Below are positions 8,852 to 17,876 of a DNA stretch of 64,000 bases, piece after piece. A program made the position numbers and the translations under genes. Position 1 is the first letter of the stretch; every line of letters starts with the position of its first letter. The notes under the pieces are model-generated. The model did not search any database. It saw nothing but the letters and a program-made list of their open reading frames with translations, and had not been told where the DNA came from. The stretch is from Methylobacter sp. (GTDB taxonomy: Bacteria; Pseudomonadota; Gammaproteobacteria; Methylococcales; Methylomonadaceae), in NCBI GenBank assembly GCA_004299305.1, contig SCPZ01000036.1, forward strand, positions 27,801 through 91,800, given 5' to 3'.

Positions 8852-9355
8852 TTAATAAGGCCGCTTGCGAATATGCAAGCGGTAAAGAATCGGCGAGATC
8901 AATTCTTCAATCAGGAAGAAAAACGCCACAACCAGGATAATGTCGATCAAGCCCAGCGTCAGCGGTTCTTTTAGCAACAATATCGGTAACAAGGATTCAG
9001 GCACGGTATCGAGGCCTCGCGCCCGGCTGCTTTCGGCGCAGTCCATTCGGCGTTTGATAAAGCTAGTCAGCAAATCACCAGTCATTGCCAGTGTGCCGAA
9101 TAATACACCGGTCAAAGGTTCTATTCCGCTTAAAGCTGCTGCAATAGGTGTAAAGAAAATAGCTGAACACAAGCCGCGCCAGGTTTTAGTGTCGCCGAAC
9201 AAGCGGTGGCCGTCAGGCAATTTCAGGCCGTTATCCAGCGGCCATGACCAACGCTTCCCCAACGCTTTGTTGACCAAAACCGGCGCGCCGTTCGCGGCAA
9301 TAAGCAATGCGATAGCTTGGATGATGCAATATAAGCATATCGATAACGCTGTCAT
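8852..9355 (-). CDS. CarS-like (CDP-archaeol synthase family, PF01864-type) integral membrane protein
   Basis: A protein of 167 residues with four or five membrane segments. Recognisable family motifs are ANGAPVLVNKAL (residues 21-32), PLDNG...GHRLFGDTKTWRG (39-60) and GDLLTSFIKRRM (93-104). Archaeal CarS transfers CMP from CTP to an unsaturated archaetidic acid; bacterial members are uncharacterised but probably activate a lipid phosphate with CTP. It is the first gene of a three-gene unit ending in a CDP-alcohol phosphatidyltransferase, so a CDP-activated lipid could be made and used by the same operon. The gap to the next gene is only 13 bases. Confidence 0.8.
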   Translation of the reverse strand: MTALSICLYCIIQAIALLIAANGAPVLVNKALGKRWSWPLDNGLKLPDGHRLFGDTKTWRGLCSAIFFTPIAAALSGIEPLTGVLFGTLAMTGDLLTSFIKRRMDCAESSRARGLDTVPESLLPILLLKEPLTLGLIDIILVVAFFFLIEELISPILYRLHIRKRPY

Positions 9356-9528
9356 ATCGGAAACCTCGGTTGCTCACCTTAATTTAAAGTTATTTGACCA
9401 TAGATTAATAATAACTGTCGATTGTGGCGTCTGATGGCGAACTGTAACCCGCATAAAATAGGCTGCTTAAAAATACGGTAAAATACTGTAAAATGGCTAA
9501 AATCCACTTTTTTAATTACGAGAAAACT

Positions 9529-9723
9529 ATGATAGATAAAAAACTGCTTGATATTTTGGCCTGTCCTTTATGCAAGAGTCCGTTGATTTATGACAAGTCC
9601 AAGCAAGAACTTATCTGTAAAGCCGACCGTATCGCTTTCCCTATCCGTGACGATATTCCGGTTATGTTGGAGGATGAAGCTCGAGAATTAAGCAACGATG
9701 AAATCGATGCATTACACAAATGA
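9529..9723 (+). CDS. Trm112/YcaR-like zinc-ribbon small protein
   Basis: A 64-residue protein from the ATG at 9529, preceded by a GAG-type ribosome site; a longer frame from 9493 adds 12 residues not seen in the family. The sequence begins [19 protein letters not shown], with the paired Cys of the half zinc ribbon, and contains [18 protein letters not shown], the Trm112/YcaR hallmark. Such proteins in bacteria usually lie between lpxK and kdsB; here the stop overlaps the kdsB start (ATGA), so the two are translationally coupled. A chaperone-like role for a methyltransferase is possible but unproven. Confidence 0.88.
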   Translation: MIDKKLLDILACPLCKSPLIYDKSKQELICKADRIAFPIRDDIPVMLEDEARELSNDEIDALHK

Positions 9724-10490
9724 GCCTGCGTTTTAAAGTTGTCATTCCGGCAAGATACGGCTCGACGAGATTGCCGGGAAAGCCGTTGCTGAACATAGCG
9801 GGCAAGCCGATGATTGCCCATGTTTGCGAACGAGCCGAAGAAGCCGATGCTGACGAAATTATTGTCGCGACCGACGATGACCGGATTTTTCAGGCTGTCG
9901 CTGATCTGGGCATTAAAGCGGTCATGACCCGTACGGATCATCAAAGCGGCACCGAAAGAATTGCCGAGGTGGCAAGGTTATGCGGTTGGATGGGTGATGA
10001 CGTCATTGTTAACCTGCAAGGCGATGAACCGCTTATCCCGCCCGCCTACATACGGGATGTAGCCGAGGCATTGGCCGGGCAGCAGCAGGCGGGCATAGCG
10101 ACGCTGGCCGCCCGAATCGCAGATCCCGAAGAAATTTTTAATCCTAATGCAGTCAAAGTGGTTCTTAACCATGCCGGTTACGCGCTTTATTTTAGTCGTG
10201 CGCCGATTCCATGGGAAAGGGATGCGTTTACCGGGTCAGGCGGTACGCCTTCCGGGGTTGTGCCTTATTTACGGCATATCGGCATGTATGCTTACACGGT
10301 TGACTTTTTAAACCGTTATTGCTTGTGGGATGCCTCAAAACTAGAGGCGGTCGAATCCCTGGAACAGCTGAGAATACTTTGGTACGGCGAAGCTGTTCGG
10401 GTAAAAATCGTAGACAAAACACCGGTTGCCGGTGTCGATACCCAAGAAGATTTGATGCGCGTGGAGCAGGTATTGCGCTCGAATCATTAG
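9720..10490 (+). CDS. kdsB: 3-deoxy-manno-octulosonate cytidylyltransferase (CMP-KDO synthetase)
   Basis: A protein of 256 residues, a typical family length. It activates KDO with CTP in the cytoplasm for the lipopolysaccharide inner core. The nucleotide-binding start [17 protein letters not shown] (residues 7-23) and the motifs [23 protein letters not shown] and HIGMYAY are all present. Its ATG overlaps the stop of the Trm112-like gene. A hairpin with a T-run at 10494-10555 probably ends the transcript. It marks the organism as an LPS-bearing Gram-negative. Confidence 0.96.
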   Translation: MSLRFKVVIPARYGSTRLPGKPLLNIAGKPMIAHVCERAEEADADEIIVATDDDRIFQAVADLGIKAVMTRTDHQSGTERIAEVARLCGWMGDDVIVNLQGDEPLIPPAYIRDVAEALAGQQQAGIATLAARIADPEEIFNPNAVKVVLNHAGYALYFSRAPIPWERDAFTGSGGTPSGVVPYLRHIGMYAYTVDFLNRYCLWDASKLEAVESLEQLRILWYGEAVRVKIVDKTPVAGVDTQEDLMRVEQVLRSNH

Positions 10491-10493
10491 CCT

Positions 10494-10555
10494 GCCCAAG
10501 TGCTGTTTCTATTTGACATAGCTTATTAATAACAGTACCTTGGGCAACATTTTTT
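10494..10555 (+). terminator. Probable kdsB terminator
   Basis: An inverted repeat pairs GCCCAAG with CTTGGGC (10494-10500/10539-10545), continues inward with CTGTT/AACAG, and is followed by AACATTTTTT. The loop is long (about 23 bases), so the efficiency is uncertain. Confidence 0.5.
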
Positions 10556-10592
10556 AACTTTCACTTAAACACCGGTTTTTCAAGAGCAGTCA

Positions 10593-11777
10593 ATGGAACA
10601 ATTTCATAGAATAAGTCGCTTACCTCCCTACGTTTTTAATATTGTTACTGACCTGAAAGCCAAAGCTCGCGCGGCGGGAGAAGATATTATCGATTTTGGC
10701 ATGGGTAATCCCGATCAGGCGACGCCTGAGCATATTGTCAATAAATTGATTGAGTCAGTCCAACGTCCCGATACGCATCGTTATTCAGTCTCCAAAGGCA
10801 TCCCCCGGTTAAGAAAAGCCATTTGCACTTGGTATAAAAACCGCTTTGATGTCGATTTAGACCCGGAAACCGAAGCTATTGTGACCATAGGCTCAAAAGA
10901 AGGCTTGGCGCATTTGGCGCTGGCGACTTTAGGGCCAGGGGACGTTGTGTTGGTGCCTAATCCGGCTTATCCGATACATCCTTATGGCGTGGTGATTGCC
11001 GGCGCCGATCTTAGGCATGTGCCGATGGTGCCGGGCGGCGATTTTTTTGAAGAGCTGCAAAAAGCCATTGTCGATTCATGGCCCAAGCCGAAAATGCTGA
11101 TCCTTAATTTCCCCGGCAATCCGACCAGCCAATGTGTGGAACTGGATTTTTTCGAGAAAATTATCGCCGTCGCTAAAGAACATAATATCTGGGTGGTTCA
11201 GGATATTGCTTATGCGGACATCGTTTTCGACGGCTACAAAGCGCCGTCTATTCTTCAGGTCGAAGGCGCAAAAGACATCGCGGTCGAGTTTTTCTCGCTG
11301 TCGAAAAGCTACAACATGCCGGGTTGGCGTGTAGGCTTTATGTGCGGCAACAAAGAACTGGTAGGCGCATTGGCGCGCATTAAATCGTATCTCGATTACG
11401 GCACCTTTACGCCGATTCAGATTGCCGCGATTGCAGCCCTTGAAGGACCGCAGGAATGTGTTACCGAAATCGCCGAGATGTACCGAAAAAGACGTGATGT
11501 ATTGTGTGAAGGCTTAACGGCAGCCGGGTGGCCGGTTGAAAAACCGAAAGCCACGATGTTTGTTTGGGCGCGCATACCCGAAGCGTATCAACACCTGGGC
11601 TCGATTGAGTTTTCCAAAAAACTGCTGACAGAGGCCAAAGTGGCGGTTTCTCCAGGCATCGGCTTTGGCCAGCATGGCGACGATCACGTCAGGTTCGGCC
11701 TGATTGAGAATGAACACCGTACCCGTCAAGCGGTTCGCGGCATACGCAATATGATGAAAAAAGACAAGGTTATATAA
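10593..11777 (+). CDS. alaC: Alanine transaminase AlaC-like class I aminotransferase
   Basis: A protein of 394 residues. The PLP-forming Lys is K238 in [17 protein letters not shown], a stretch characteristic of AlaC. NFPGNPTS (residues 172-179) binds the cofactor phosphate side, D204 in VVQDIAYAD pairs with the pyridine nitrogen, and RFG near residue 370 binds the substrate carboxylate. AlaC interconverts pyruvate/glutamate and alanine/2-oxoglutarate. It lies just upstream of hom-thrC, in the same orientation but separated by an inverted repeat, so it may be a separate transcript. The ATG is a plausible start; an AGAGCAG stretch upstream is a weak ribosome site. Confidence 0.9.
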   Translation: MEQFHRISRLPPYVFNIVTDLKAKARAAGEDIIDFGMGNPDQATPEHIVNKLIESVQRPDTHRYSVSKGIPRLRKAICTWYKNRFDVDLDPETEAIVTIGSKEGLAHLALATLGPGDVVLVPNPAYPIHPYGVVIAGADLRHVPMVPGGDFFEELQKAIVDSWPKPKMLILNFPGNPTSQCVELDFFEKIIAVAKEHNIWVVQDIAYADIVFDGYKAPSILQVEGAKDIAVEFFSLSKSYNMPGWRVGFMCGNKELVGALARIKSYLDYGTFTPIQIAAIAALEGPQECVTEIAEMYRKRRDVLCEGLTAAGWPVEKPKATMFVWARIPEAYQHLGSIEFSKKLLTEAKVAVSPGIGFGQHGDDHVRFGLIENEHRTRQAVRGIRNMMKKDKVI

Positions 11778-11792
11778 TCGGGTTAAATGATA

Positions 11793-11878
11793 GAACACGG
11801 ATGATACAGATTAGACGGATTTATCAAAGTTATTTGATAAATCCGTACTTATCCGTCTAATCCGTGCCATCCGTGTTC
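11793..11878. repeat. 86-base multi-arm inverted repeat between alaC and hom
   Basis: Three nested pairs form one long dyad: GAACACGGATG/CATCCGTGTTC (outer), GATTAGACGGAT/ATCCGTCTAATC (middle) and TTATCAAA/TTTGATAA (inner, 4-base loop). A T-rich tract follows, so it could serve as an alaC terminator. A degenerate relative of its outer arm seems present at 14325-14360. Confidence 0.7.
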
Positions 11879-11919
11879 CATTTTTCTTTGTGCAAAATAG
11901 TTTTTAACTGGAGTTTGAT

Positions 11920-13230
11920 TTGAAACCGGTAAAAGTAGGTGTATTAGGATTAGGTACTGTCGGTGGCGGCACCGTCAATGTGTTGAAGCGGAATGCGGCG
12001 GAAATCGCCCGCAGGGCAGGTCGTGAAATCATCATCACTCGCGCCTCGGCAAAAGATTTAAATAAGCAGCGTATCTGCGATACGCAAGGCATTGCCTTAA
12101 CGACCGATCCTTATGAAATTATCAATGATCCCGACATTGAAATTATCCTGGAATTGATTGGCGGGGCAGGACCGGTCAAAGACATGGTGTTGAAAGCCAT
12201 AGCAAACGGCAAGCATGTCGTTACCGCCAACAAGTCGCTGATTGCTTTGCACGGCAATGAGATTTTTGCCAAAGCCAGCGAAAAAGGCGTCATCGTTGCA
12301 TTCGAAGCCGCGGTTGCAGGCGGTATTCCGATCATTAAAGCCATCCGCGAAGGCTTAAGCGGCAACCAGATCGAGTGGCTTGCAGGTATCATCAACGGCA
12401 CAGGCAACTTCATCCTGACCGAAATGCGCGATAAAGGCCGCGATTTTGCCGACGTATTGGCCGAAGCTCAAGCCTTGGGCTATGCAGAAGCCGATCCAAC
12501 CTTTGACGTAGAAGGCATAGACGCCGGTCATAAATTAACCATTCTGGCATCTATCGCTTTCGGCATCCCCTTGCAGTTCGACAAGGTTTATACCGAAGGC
12601 ATTACCAAAATTACCCGTACCGATGTCGAGTACGCGGAGCAACTGGGCTATCGCATCAAGCATTTGGGCATAGCCCGTAAAACGCCGGAAGGTATCGAGT
12701 TAAGAGTACATCCGACGCTGATTCCTGAGCGTCGTCTTATCGCCAACGTCAACGGCGTGATGAATGCCGTATTGGTTAAAGGCGATGCGGTCGGACCTAC
12801 GCTTTATTATGGCGCCGGAGCCGGAGCCGAGCCTACGGCCTCCTCGGTCGTTGCTGATGTGATCGATGTGGTCAGAGCCTTGACCAGCGACCCCGAAAAC
12901 CGCGTTCCGCATTTAGCCTTTCAAGCCGACGCCTTAGTCGACATTCCGGTATTGCCGCCGGAAATGTTCAGGACTTCTTATTATCTGCGGCTTAATGCGG
13001 AAGATAAACCGGGCGTTCTGGCTGAAGTAACCCGAATTCTGGCCGATCATCAAATCAGCATTGAAGCTATCAACCAAAAAGAGCCGCTGAAAAATGAAAC
13101 ATCGGTGCCGATTATCATGCTGACTCAAATCACGCTGGAAAAAGAAATGAACGCGGCTATCGCTGAAATTGAAGCTTTAGAAACCGTTAGCGGTAAAGTC
13201 AACCGCATCCGTCTGGAAACTTTAGGATAA
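11920..13230 (+). CDS. hom: Homoserine dehydrogenase
   Basis: A protein of 436 residues. The NAD(P)-binding start is KVGVLGLGTVGGG, the catalytic region includes NGTGNFIL and EADPTFDVEGIDAGHK, and a C-terminal ACT domain (about residues 350-430, YYLRLNAEDKPGVLAEV) suggests feedback control by threonine. It reduces aspartate semialdehyde to homoserine. The start is a TTG at 11920, chosen because CTGGAG lies 7 bases upstream and the family N-terminus follows directly. thrC begins 5 bases after the stop, forming an operon. Confidence 0.96.
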   Translation: MKPVKVGVLGLGTVGGGTVNVLKRNAAEIARRAGREIIITRASAKDLNKQRICDTQGIALTTDPYEIINDPDIEIILELIGGAGPVKDMVLKAIANGKHVVTANKSLIALHGNEIFAKASEKGVIVAFEAAVAGGIPIIKAIREGLSGNQIEWLAGIINGTGNFILTEMRDKGRDFADVLAEAQALGYAEADPTFDVEGIDAGHKLTILASIAFGIPLQFDKVYTEGITKITRTDVEYAEQLGYRIKHLGIARKTPEGIELRVHPTLIPERRLIANVNGVMNAVLVKGDAVGPTLYYGAGAGAEPTASSVVADVIDVVRALTSDPENRVPHLAFQADALVDIPVLPPEMFRTSYYLRLNAEDKPGVLAEVTRILADHQISIEAINQKEPLKNETSVPIIMLTQITLEKEMNAAIAEIEALETVSGKVNRIRLETLG

Positions 13231-13235
13231 ATAAC

Positions 13236-14315
13236 ATGTCTACGCAAAAACACTACACCGGCCTGATTGAACGCTACAGAGACCGCTTGCCGGTCAGCGC
13301 AACTACCCGCATCATCAGCTTGAACGAAGGCAATACGCCGATGATTCAACTGCAAAACATTCCCCGCTTGATCGGCAAAGAAGTTGAGATTTATGTCAAG
13401 TTTGAAGGCTTGAACCCGACCGGGTCATTCAAGGATCGCGGCATGACTATGGCGGTTACCAAAGCCGTGGAGGATGGCAGTCAGGCCATCATCTGCGCCT
13501 CAACCGGCAACACCTCGGCCTCTGCCGCAGCGTATGCGGCGCGCGCCGGAATTAAAGCTTTCGTGTTAATTCCCGACGGCAAGATTGCCCAAGGCAAATT
13601 GGCGCAAACCCTGATGTACGGCGCTGAAATCATCCAGATTAACGGCAACTTCGATAAAGGCATGTCGCTGGTTAAGGAAATCGCCGACCATGCGCCGGTC
13701 ACTATCGTTAACTCAATTAACCCGTTCAGGATTGACGGGCAAAAAACCGCCGCTTTTGAAATTGTCGACGACCTTGGTTTTGCGCCCGACTATCACTGTC
13801 TGCCGGTCGGCAATGCCGGAAATATTACCGCTTATTGGAAAGGCTATTGCGAATATGCTGCCAGCCGTGTGTGCAGCACTCGCCCGGTCATGTGCGGTTA
13901 CCAAGCTGCCGGGGCCGCGCCGTTCTTGGCAGGTCACCCCATCGAGGACCCGGAAACTATCGCCACCGCGATTCGCATCGGCAATCCGCAATCCTGGGAT
14001 TTCGCCTGGGCCGCGCAAAAAGAATCCGGCGGCTGGTTTGACAAGTTTACCGACGAACAGATTTTGGCCGCGCAAAAAATGCTATCCCAGTATGAAGGCA
14101 TCTTTTGCGAGCCTGCTTCGGCGACTTCATTAGCCGGAGCCTTGCAAGACATCGGCTCAGGAAAAATCCCCGAAGGCAGCAAGATTGTCTGTACTTTAAC
14201 CGGTAACGGCTTAAAAGATCCCGATACCGCCATATCACAATGCGCAGCGGCACATCCGGTGACGATTGAAGCCAGCTTGGATGCGGTTAAGCGGGCGATT
14301 TTGGATTGTTTGTGA
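13236..14315 (+). CDS. thrC: Threonine synthase
   Basis: A protein of 359 residues of the short PLP fold-type II class. The PLP Lys is K66 in NPTGSFKDRGM, and the phosphate-binding loop is GNAGN near residue 191. The enzyme converts O-phosphohomoserine to threonine. It is directly behind hom. A perfect 12-bp hairpin at 14373-14399 lies downstream. In Pseudomonas hom-thrC lies next to recJ, whereas here an accessory islet of about 3.8 kb separates them. Confidence 0.96.
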   Translation: MSTQKHYTGLIERYRDRLPVSATTRIISLNEGNTPMIQLQNIPRLIGKEVEIYVKFEGLNPTGSFKDRGMTMAVTKAVEDGSQAIICASTGNTSASAAAYAARAGIKAFVLIPDGKIAQGKLAQTLMYGAEIIQINGNFDKGMSLVKEIADHAPVTIVNSINPFRIDGQKTAAFEIVDDLGFAPDYHCLPVGNAGNITAYWKGYCEYAASRVCSTRPVMCGYQAAGAAPFLAGHPIEDPETIATAIRIGNPQSWDFAWAAQKESGGWFDKFTDEQILAAQKMLSQYEGIFCEPASATSLAGALQDIGSGKIPEGSKIVCTLTGNGLKDPDTAISQCAAAHPVTIEASLDAVKRAILDCL

Positions 14316-14372
14316 TTTAAAAATAGAACACCGATGACGCGGATTTGCGCTGATAAAACAGATTTTTGACTG

Positions 14373-14399
14373 TCGGACGGGGCATGTTGCCCCGTCCGA
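14373..14399. terminator. Perfect 12-bp hairpin after thrC
   Basis: TCGGACGGGGCA pairs fully with TGCCCCGTCCGA around a TGT loop. The sequence after it (AACGTTTTGCGG) has only four T residues, so it is either a modest terminator or a dispersed palindromic repeat that marks the edge of the islet. Confidence 0.5.
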
Positions 14400-14444
14400 A
14401 ACGTTTTGCGGTCTGATATGACTCAACCTAACGAAGGATAGATT

Positions 14445-14651
14445 ATGGAACTGTCTGCTATATTGACTCCCGCAATTGAAGGTGGTTATGTCGCTTTTAA
14501 TCCTGAAACGGGAACTACAACTCAAGGCGAAAGTATTGAAGAAGCTCTCGCAAATCTTCAGGAAGCTACCGAGCTTTATTTGGAAGAGTTCCCTCTAACT
14601 ATTACCGGACGTTCTCTGCTGACTACATTCCAAGTTACCGCGCATGCCTAA
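14445..14651 (+). CDS. hicB: HicB-family antitoxin
   Basis: A protein of 68 residues. The partial RNase-H-like HicB fold is seen in AILTPAIEGGYVAFNPE and the QGESIEEALANLQEATELYLEE helix, which is the HicB hallmark. The last 15 residues end in TTFQVTAHA, as in the short HicB class. It should bind and neutralise the HicA mRNA interferase and repress its own promoter. A ribosome site AAGGA precedes the ATG by about 10 bases. The order is antitoxin first, with hicA overlapping by 8 bases. Confidence 0.85.
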   Translation: MELSAILTPAIEGGYVAFNPETGTTTQGESIEEALANLQEATELYLEEFPLTITGRSLLTTFQVTAHA

Positions 14652-14817
14652 CTTACCAGTCGTTTCGGGTAATGAAGCAATTCGTGCATTGCAATATCTT
14701 GGTTTCGCAGTAGTTCGTCAGAGAGGTAGTCATATCATTCTTCGCAAAGGTTCTCAAGGTTGTGTTGTGCCAAAGTTACGTTACGCTAACCCGGCAAAAT
14801 TGGAGTTGATCAAATGA
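14644..14817 (+). CDS. hicA: HicA-type mRNA interferase with an altered, shortened C-terminus
   Basis: A 57-residue frame beginning MPNLPVVSGNEAIRAL and containing VVRQRGSHIILRKG, where H30 is the catalytic His of the double-stranded-RNA-binding-like HicA fold. After CVVP (base 14772) the expected segment (H.ELK.GTL..ILRQAG in homologues of this class) is missing and replaced by KLRYANPAKLELIK. The stop overlaps the start of the SIR2-STAND gene as ATGA. The third strand and last helix are probably lost, so toxin activity is doubtful. The junction looks like the edge of a later insertion. Confidence 0.7.
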   Translation: MPNLPVVSGNEAIRALQYLGFAVVRQRGSHIILRKGSQGCVVPKLRYANPAKLELIK

Positions 14818-17282
14818 ACGAAGCACTTAAAACAGCAATAGCTAACGGCGAACTGATTTTATTTCTTGGGGCCGGTGCTTCAATTGGTTGTAAAACTTCC
14901 GATGGACGCAATGTACTAGATGGCAATAACCTAGCCAAAGACCTAGCAGCAAGAGCTAATCTACCTTATGAAAATGAGCCTCTAGATGAGGTCTACGCGG
15001 CAGTTAGGGGAGAATTAGAGTCCAGGCTGGATCCTGTTTTAGAAGAGTTATTTCGAAACACAATACCATCTCAAGAATATACAATTTTAGCCCAATATGC
15101 GTGGCGAAGAATTTATACTCTGAATATCGATGATGGATTAGATAAAGCCCTATTTCAGTCTAAGCAACAAAAAATTTATTTGCGTCTTTCATCAGATTCA
15201 ATAGAAGAACGTGATCAACTCTTTTCTCGCCTAGATTATATAAAGTTAAATGGTTCTGCTGATCGCCTTGGAAGCGGAGTTATTTTTTCATCATCCGAAT
15301 ACGCTAAAGCGACAGTGCGCGGACTTCCTTGGTATGAGCAATGTTCATCTGATTTTATTCGGAACCCATTTCTTTTCATAGGAACTAATCTTAATGAACC
15401 TTTGCTCAAGTTCCACATAGAGCGATACAAAACAATCAATAACTCGAAACCAGGTGCAAGTTACGTAATTACACCTTCAGCGACGGATATTCAAAAAAAG
15501 AATTTGCTTCAATACAATATTGTCCACATACCAGGAACGTTATCTGACTTCAAAGATTGGCTTCAACAGGAGTTTCCTAATGGCCTAACGCCAAACCAGT
15601 TAGCAATCGCAAGCGTCCCGCAGTATGCAGCCATTTTAACGGCACCTGACCGTGCCGCCCATATTGATCTATTAGAAGGCGTAAGTTTAGTAAAAAGGGA
15701 TATGCTGACTGAAAAACTCAGAGATGAGTCGGAAGGATCGGTTCGTTCTTTTTACAAAGGCTTTCAACCAACATGGAAAGATATTATTGATGACATCCCT
15801 GCTAGTCTCGCTATCCTTGATGACAGTTTGTCTCTTATTAATGAGTACAAAGGGACAGAAAAAATAATTCCATTTATTGGCCCCGCAGGTTCCGGTAAAA
15901 CAACACTATTAATGCAACTATGTTACGAGTTGTGTCGTAACTCTGAATTTGCGGTCTATTTTTTGAACCAACCTTTATCTAAGCTCGGGAGAACATTAGA
16001 AGAGTTAGATCGTTCCTCGGCTAATGCTAAAAAAATCTTTGTTGCAATTGATAATGTTGACTTTGTTGCTGATCAACTTGCCGAAGCACTCAAGTCCGCA
16101 AGACTGAGCAAAACTATAATTATTTGTGCAGAAAGAGAAAATGGCTGGGCTAAGCGAAGTAAGCATAAATTGGGAATCTATTCATGCCAGCCAATATTGG
16201 TTCGAGAGTTTTCTGAGACTGATGCCGAAAAACTTCTCAAAAAAATTGAATTGTATGGGTCATGGACGATTCTTGGTCAGATGACACAAAGCCAAAGAAT
16301 TAATGCGCTAGTCAACAAAGCAAAAAAACAACTCCTGATTGCACTTCTTGAAGCGACCTATGGGCGCGGTTTTGAGGCAATTATTGAAAGCGATTACGCA
16401 GCACTATCTTCTGAGGATGAGAAAATTTTCTTGCTTATTGTTGGGGTGGTAACTGATAAGCATTGTGATGCTCCAATTGGTCTTGTGGATAGAGCTTTAA
16501 GTACGCTTGGAATTCTTTCCGGCTCTGTTGTTCTTGCTGATGACTTGGTTGGAATAGTGATTAGAAGAGGCGACAAACTTACGGTAAGACATCCAATTTA
16601 TGTCAGATATTTATTGGAGCAAGTAGTTGACCCTAAACTTACAGCCAATGCTATTAGTGGTCTTCTGCACGCATTTTCACACTACAAATCTCCAATCATG
16701 CAACATATAAGCAAGATGGAGTCTACCATTTACAAGGGACTAATTAATCACCGCTTTCTTTGGGATGTCCTGAAAGGCCGAGATTCATTAATTATTCCCC
16801 TATATAAAAATCTAGAAAAATATTTCGAACTTGATGGATTATTTTGGTTGCAATATGGCTTAGCACTTCGAGACCTTCATAGTCACACAGATGCATTAGA
16901 CAAGTTGAGGACTGCATATTCGGCATATCCCATGGGGCATACGCAACATGCTTTAGGTCAACAACTTCTAACCATTGCCGTGGATATATCAGACAAGAGA
17001 ACGGCAATGAATTATTTTGAGGAAGCACGAGGGTTGCTTGAACCCTTGGATGACATTATCGATAGCGATGATACGTATCCAATCGTGACACTCGCTGAAG
17101 GGCATACAAAACTTATTAGGCACCTAGAGGGCGATAATGAAGCTCAGGGTGTTGCAAAATCATACATTCCTGTCTTGAAAAAAAGATGTGAATCGCAACC
17201 TAATAATACCTACCTAAAAGATTGTTACGAAAAATTAATGAAATTTGCAGTAACAGGCTCTTGGGTTGAAAAAACGAAGTAG
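14814..17282 (+). CDS. SIR2-like / STAND NTPase / TPR-like protein, candidate anti-phage effector (Avs5-like architecture)
   Basis: A protein of 822 residues. At the N-terminus a SIR2-like NADase fold shows LFLGAGASIG (residues 16-25), YTLNIDDGLDKAL (about 102-114) and KLNGSAD (144-150). A STAND-type NTPase follows with Walker A GPAGSGKTT (356-364) and Walker B IFVAIDNVD with D413, then a winged-helix-like segment and a helical, repeat-like C-terminus (from about 630) suited to sensing. In defence proteins of this architecture the C-terminus recognises a phage product, the NTPase oligomerises and SIR2 depletes NAD+. The usual catalytic His of the KLHG motif is Asn (N146) here, so activity is uncertain. 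The gene is visibly more A+T-rich than its thrC and recJ neighbours and is translationally coupled to hicA. Confidence 0.8.
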   Translation: MNEALKTAIANGELILFLGAGASIGCKTSDGRNVLDGNNLAKDLAARANLPYENEPLDEVYAAVRGELESRLDPVLEELFRNTIPSQEYTILAQYAWRRIYTLNIDDGLDKALFQSKQQKIYLRLSSDSIEERDQLFSRLDYIKLNGSADRLGSGVIFSSSEYAKATVRGLPWYEQCSSDFIRNPFLFIGTNLNEPLLKFHIERYKTINNSKPGASYVITPSATDIQKKNLLQYNIVHIPGTLSDFKDWLQQEFPNGLTPNQLAIASVPQYAAILTAPDRAAHIDLLEGVSLVKRDMLTEKLRDESEGSVRSFYKGFQPTWKDIIDDIPASLAILDDSLSLINEYKGTEKIIPFIGPAGSGKTTLLMQLCYELCRNSEFAVYFLNQPLSKLGRTLEELDRSSANAKKIFVAIDNVDFVADQLAEALKSARLSKTIIICAERENGWAKRSKHKLGIYSCQPILVREFSETDAEKLLKKIELYGSWTILGQMTQSQRINALVNKAKKQLLIALLEATYGRGFEAIIESDYAALSSEDEKIFLLIVGVVTDKHCDAPIGLVDRALSTLGILSGSVVLADDLVGIVIRRGDKLTVRHPIYVRYLLEQVVDPKLTANAISGLLHAFSHYKSPIMQHISKMESTIYKGLINHRFLWDVLKGRDSLIIPLYKNLEKYFELDGLFWLQYGLALRDLHSHTDALDKLRTAYSAYPMGHTQHALGQQLLTIAVDISDKRTAMNYFEEARGLLEPLDDIIDSDDTYPIVTLAEGHTKLIRHLEGDNEAQGVAKSYIPVLKKRCESQPNNTYLKDCYEKLMKFAVTGSWVEKTK

Positions 17283-17309
17283 GTGGCCCTATTTGAGCCA
17301 AGTAGCCAT

Positions 17310-17335
17310 GTAGGGTACGCTGTGCGTACCTTTTT
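17310..17335. repeat. Short palindromic repeat of the GGTACGC type
   Basis: GTAGGGTACGC and GCGTACC pair around TGT, with T5 following on the plus strand; it may end the SIR2-STAND transcript. The same motif family occurs at 29544-29624. Confidence 0.5.
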
Positions 17336-17403
17336 AAATTAAGTGACATCTTTTCGTTGCCCAATATTAATATATTACGTTAATTTGAGGTGGTAAATTT
17401 ACG

Positions 17404-17618
17404 ATGAATATTGAAACTATCCGTCATGAAGCACTGCTGCTTTCGCCGCAAGAACGGGCGCAATTGGCAGAACAATTATTATCCAGTCTCGACAGCCTAA
17501 CGGAATCGGAAGTCGAACAGCTTTGGTTTCAAGAGGCTGCACGTCGTGCAGATGAAATGTAGTCCAGCGCATCCCTGCCGAAGTGGTTAATCGGGAAGCT
17601 CAAGCACTTCTAAGTTGA
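17404..17618 (+). pseudogene. Frameshifted addiction-module antitoxin (ParE-partner type)
   Basis: The intact part codes 52 residues, MNIETIRHEALLLSPQERAQ followed by LAEQLLSSLDS and WFQEAARRADEM, typical of the short helical antitoxins found with ParE/RelE toxins. It stops at TAG 17560. In another frame the expected tail continues as VQRIPAEVVNREAQALL up to the TGA at 17616-17618, so an indel near 17560 has broken it. No partner toxin follows. Confidence 0.75.
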
Positions 17619-17645
17619 AAACAATAGCTCATAACAGAGGTTATT

Positions 17646-17876
17646 ATGTTAGTTGATACCGCCGAACTTGTCTCAGTTGCTGAATCCTTGCCGATAGCGT
17701 TAAAAATACAACTTATCGATAAATTGCTAAATAGTTTGAACCCAGTACAAGGTAATATTGATGCACTATGGCAACAAGAAGTTGAAAAAAGATTGCAGTC
17801 CATTCAAACGGGTGAAGTTATTGCGGAAGATGGCGAACAAGTGTTTGCGCAAATTTGGCAACGGCTTGAACCATGA
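17646..17876 (+). CDS. Addiction-module antitoxin (ParE-partner type), partner toxin decayed
   Basis: A protein of 76 residues of the same family as the pseudogene before it. An LPIALKIQLIDKLLNSL helix leads to the DALWQQEVEKRLQSIQTGEV core and an EQVFAQIWQRL end. It would normally bind and inhibit a ParE/RelE-like toxin encoded immediately downstream. The toxin frame starts at the ATGA overlap (17873) but is broken, so this antitoxin is an orphan. An AGAGGTT stretch before the ATG could be its ribosome site. Confidence 0.8.
   Translation: MLVDTAELVSVAESLPIALKIQLIDKLLNSLNPVQGNIDALWQQEVEKRLQSIQTGEVIAEDGEQVFAQIWQRLEP

Noticed and set aside
10513..10529. TTGACA and TATTAA before alaC as a promoter
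   Set aside because: The two hexamers are only 5 bases apart, far too close for sigma-70.
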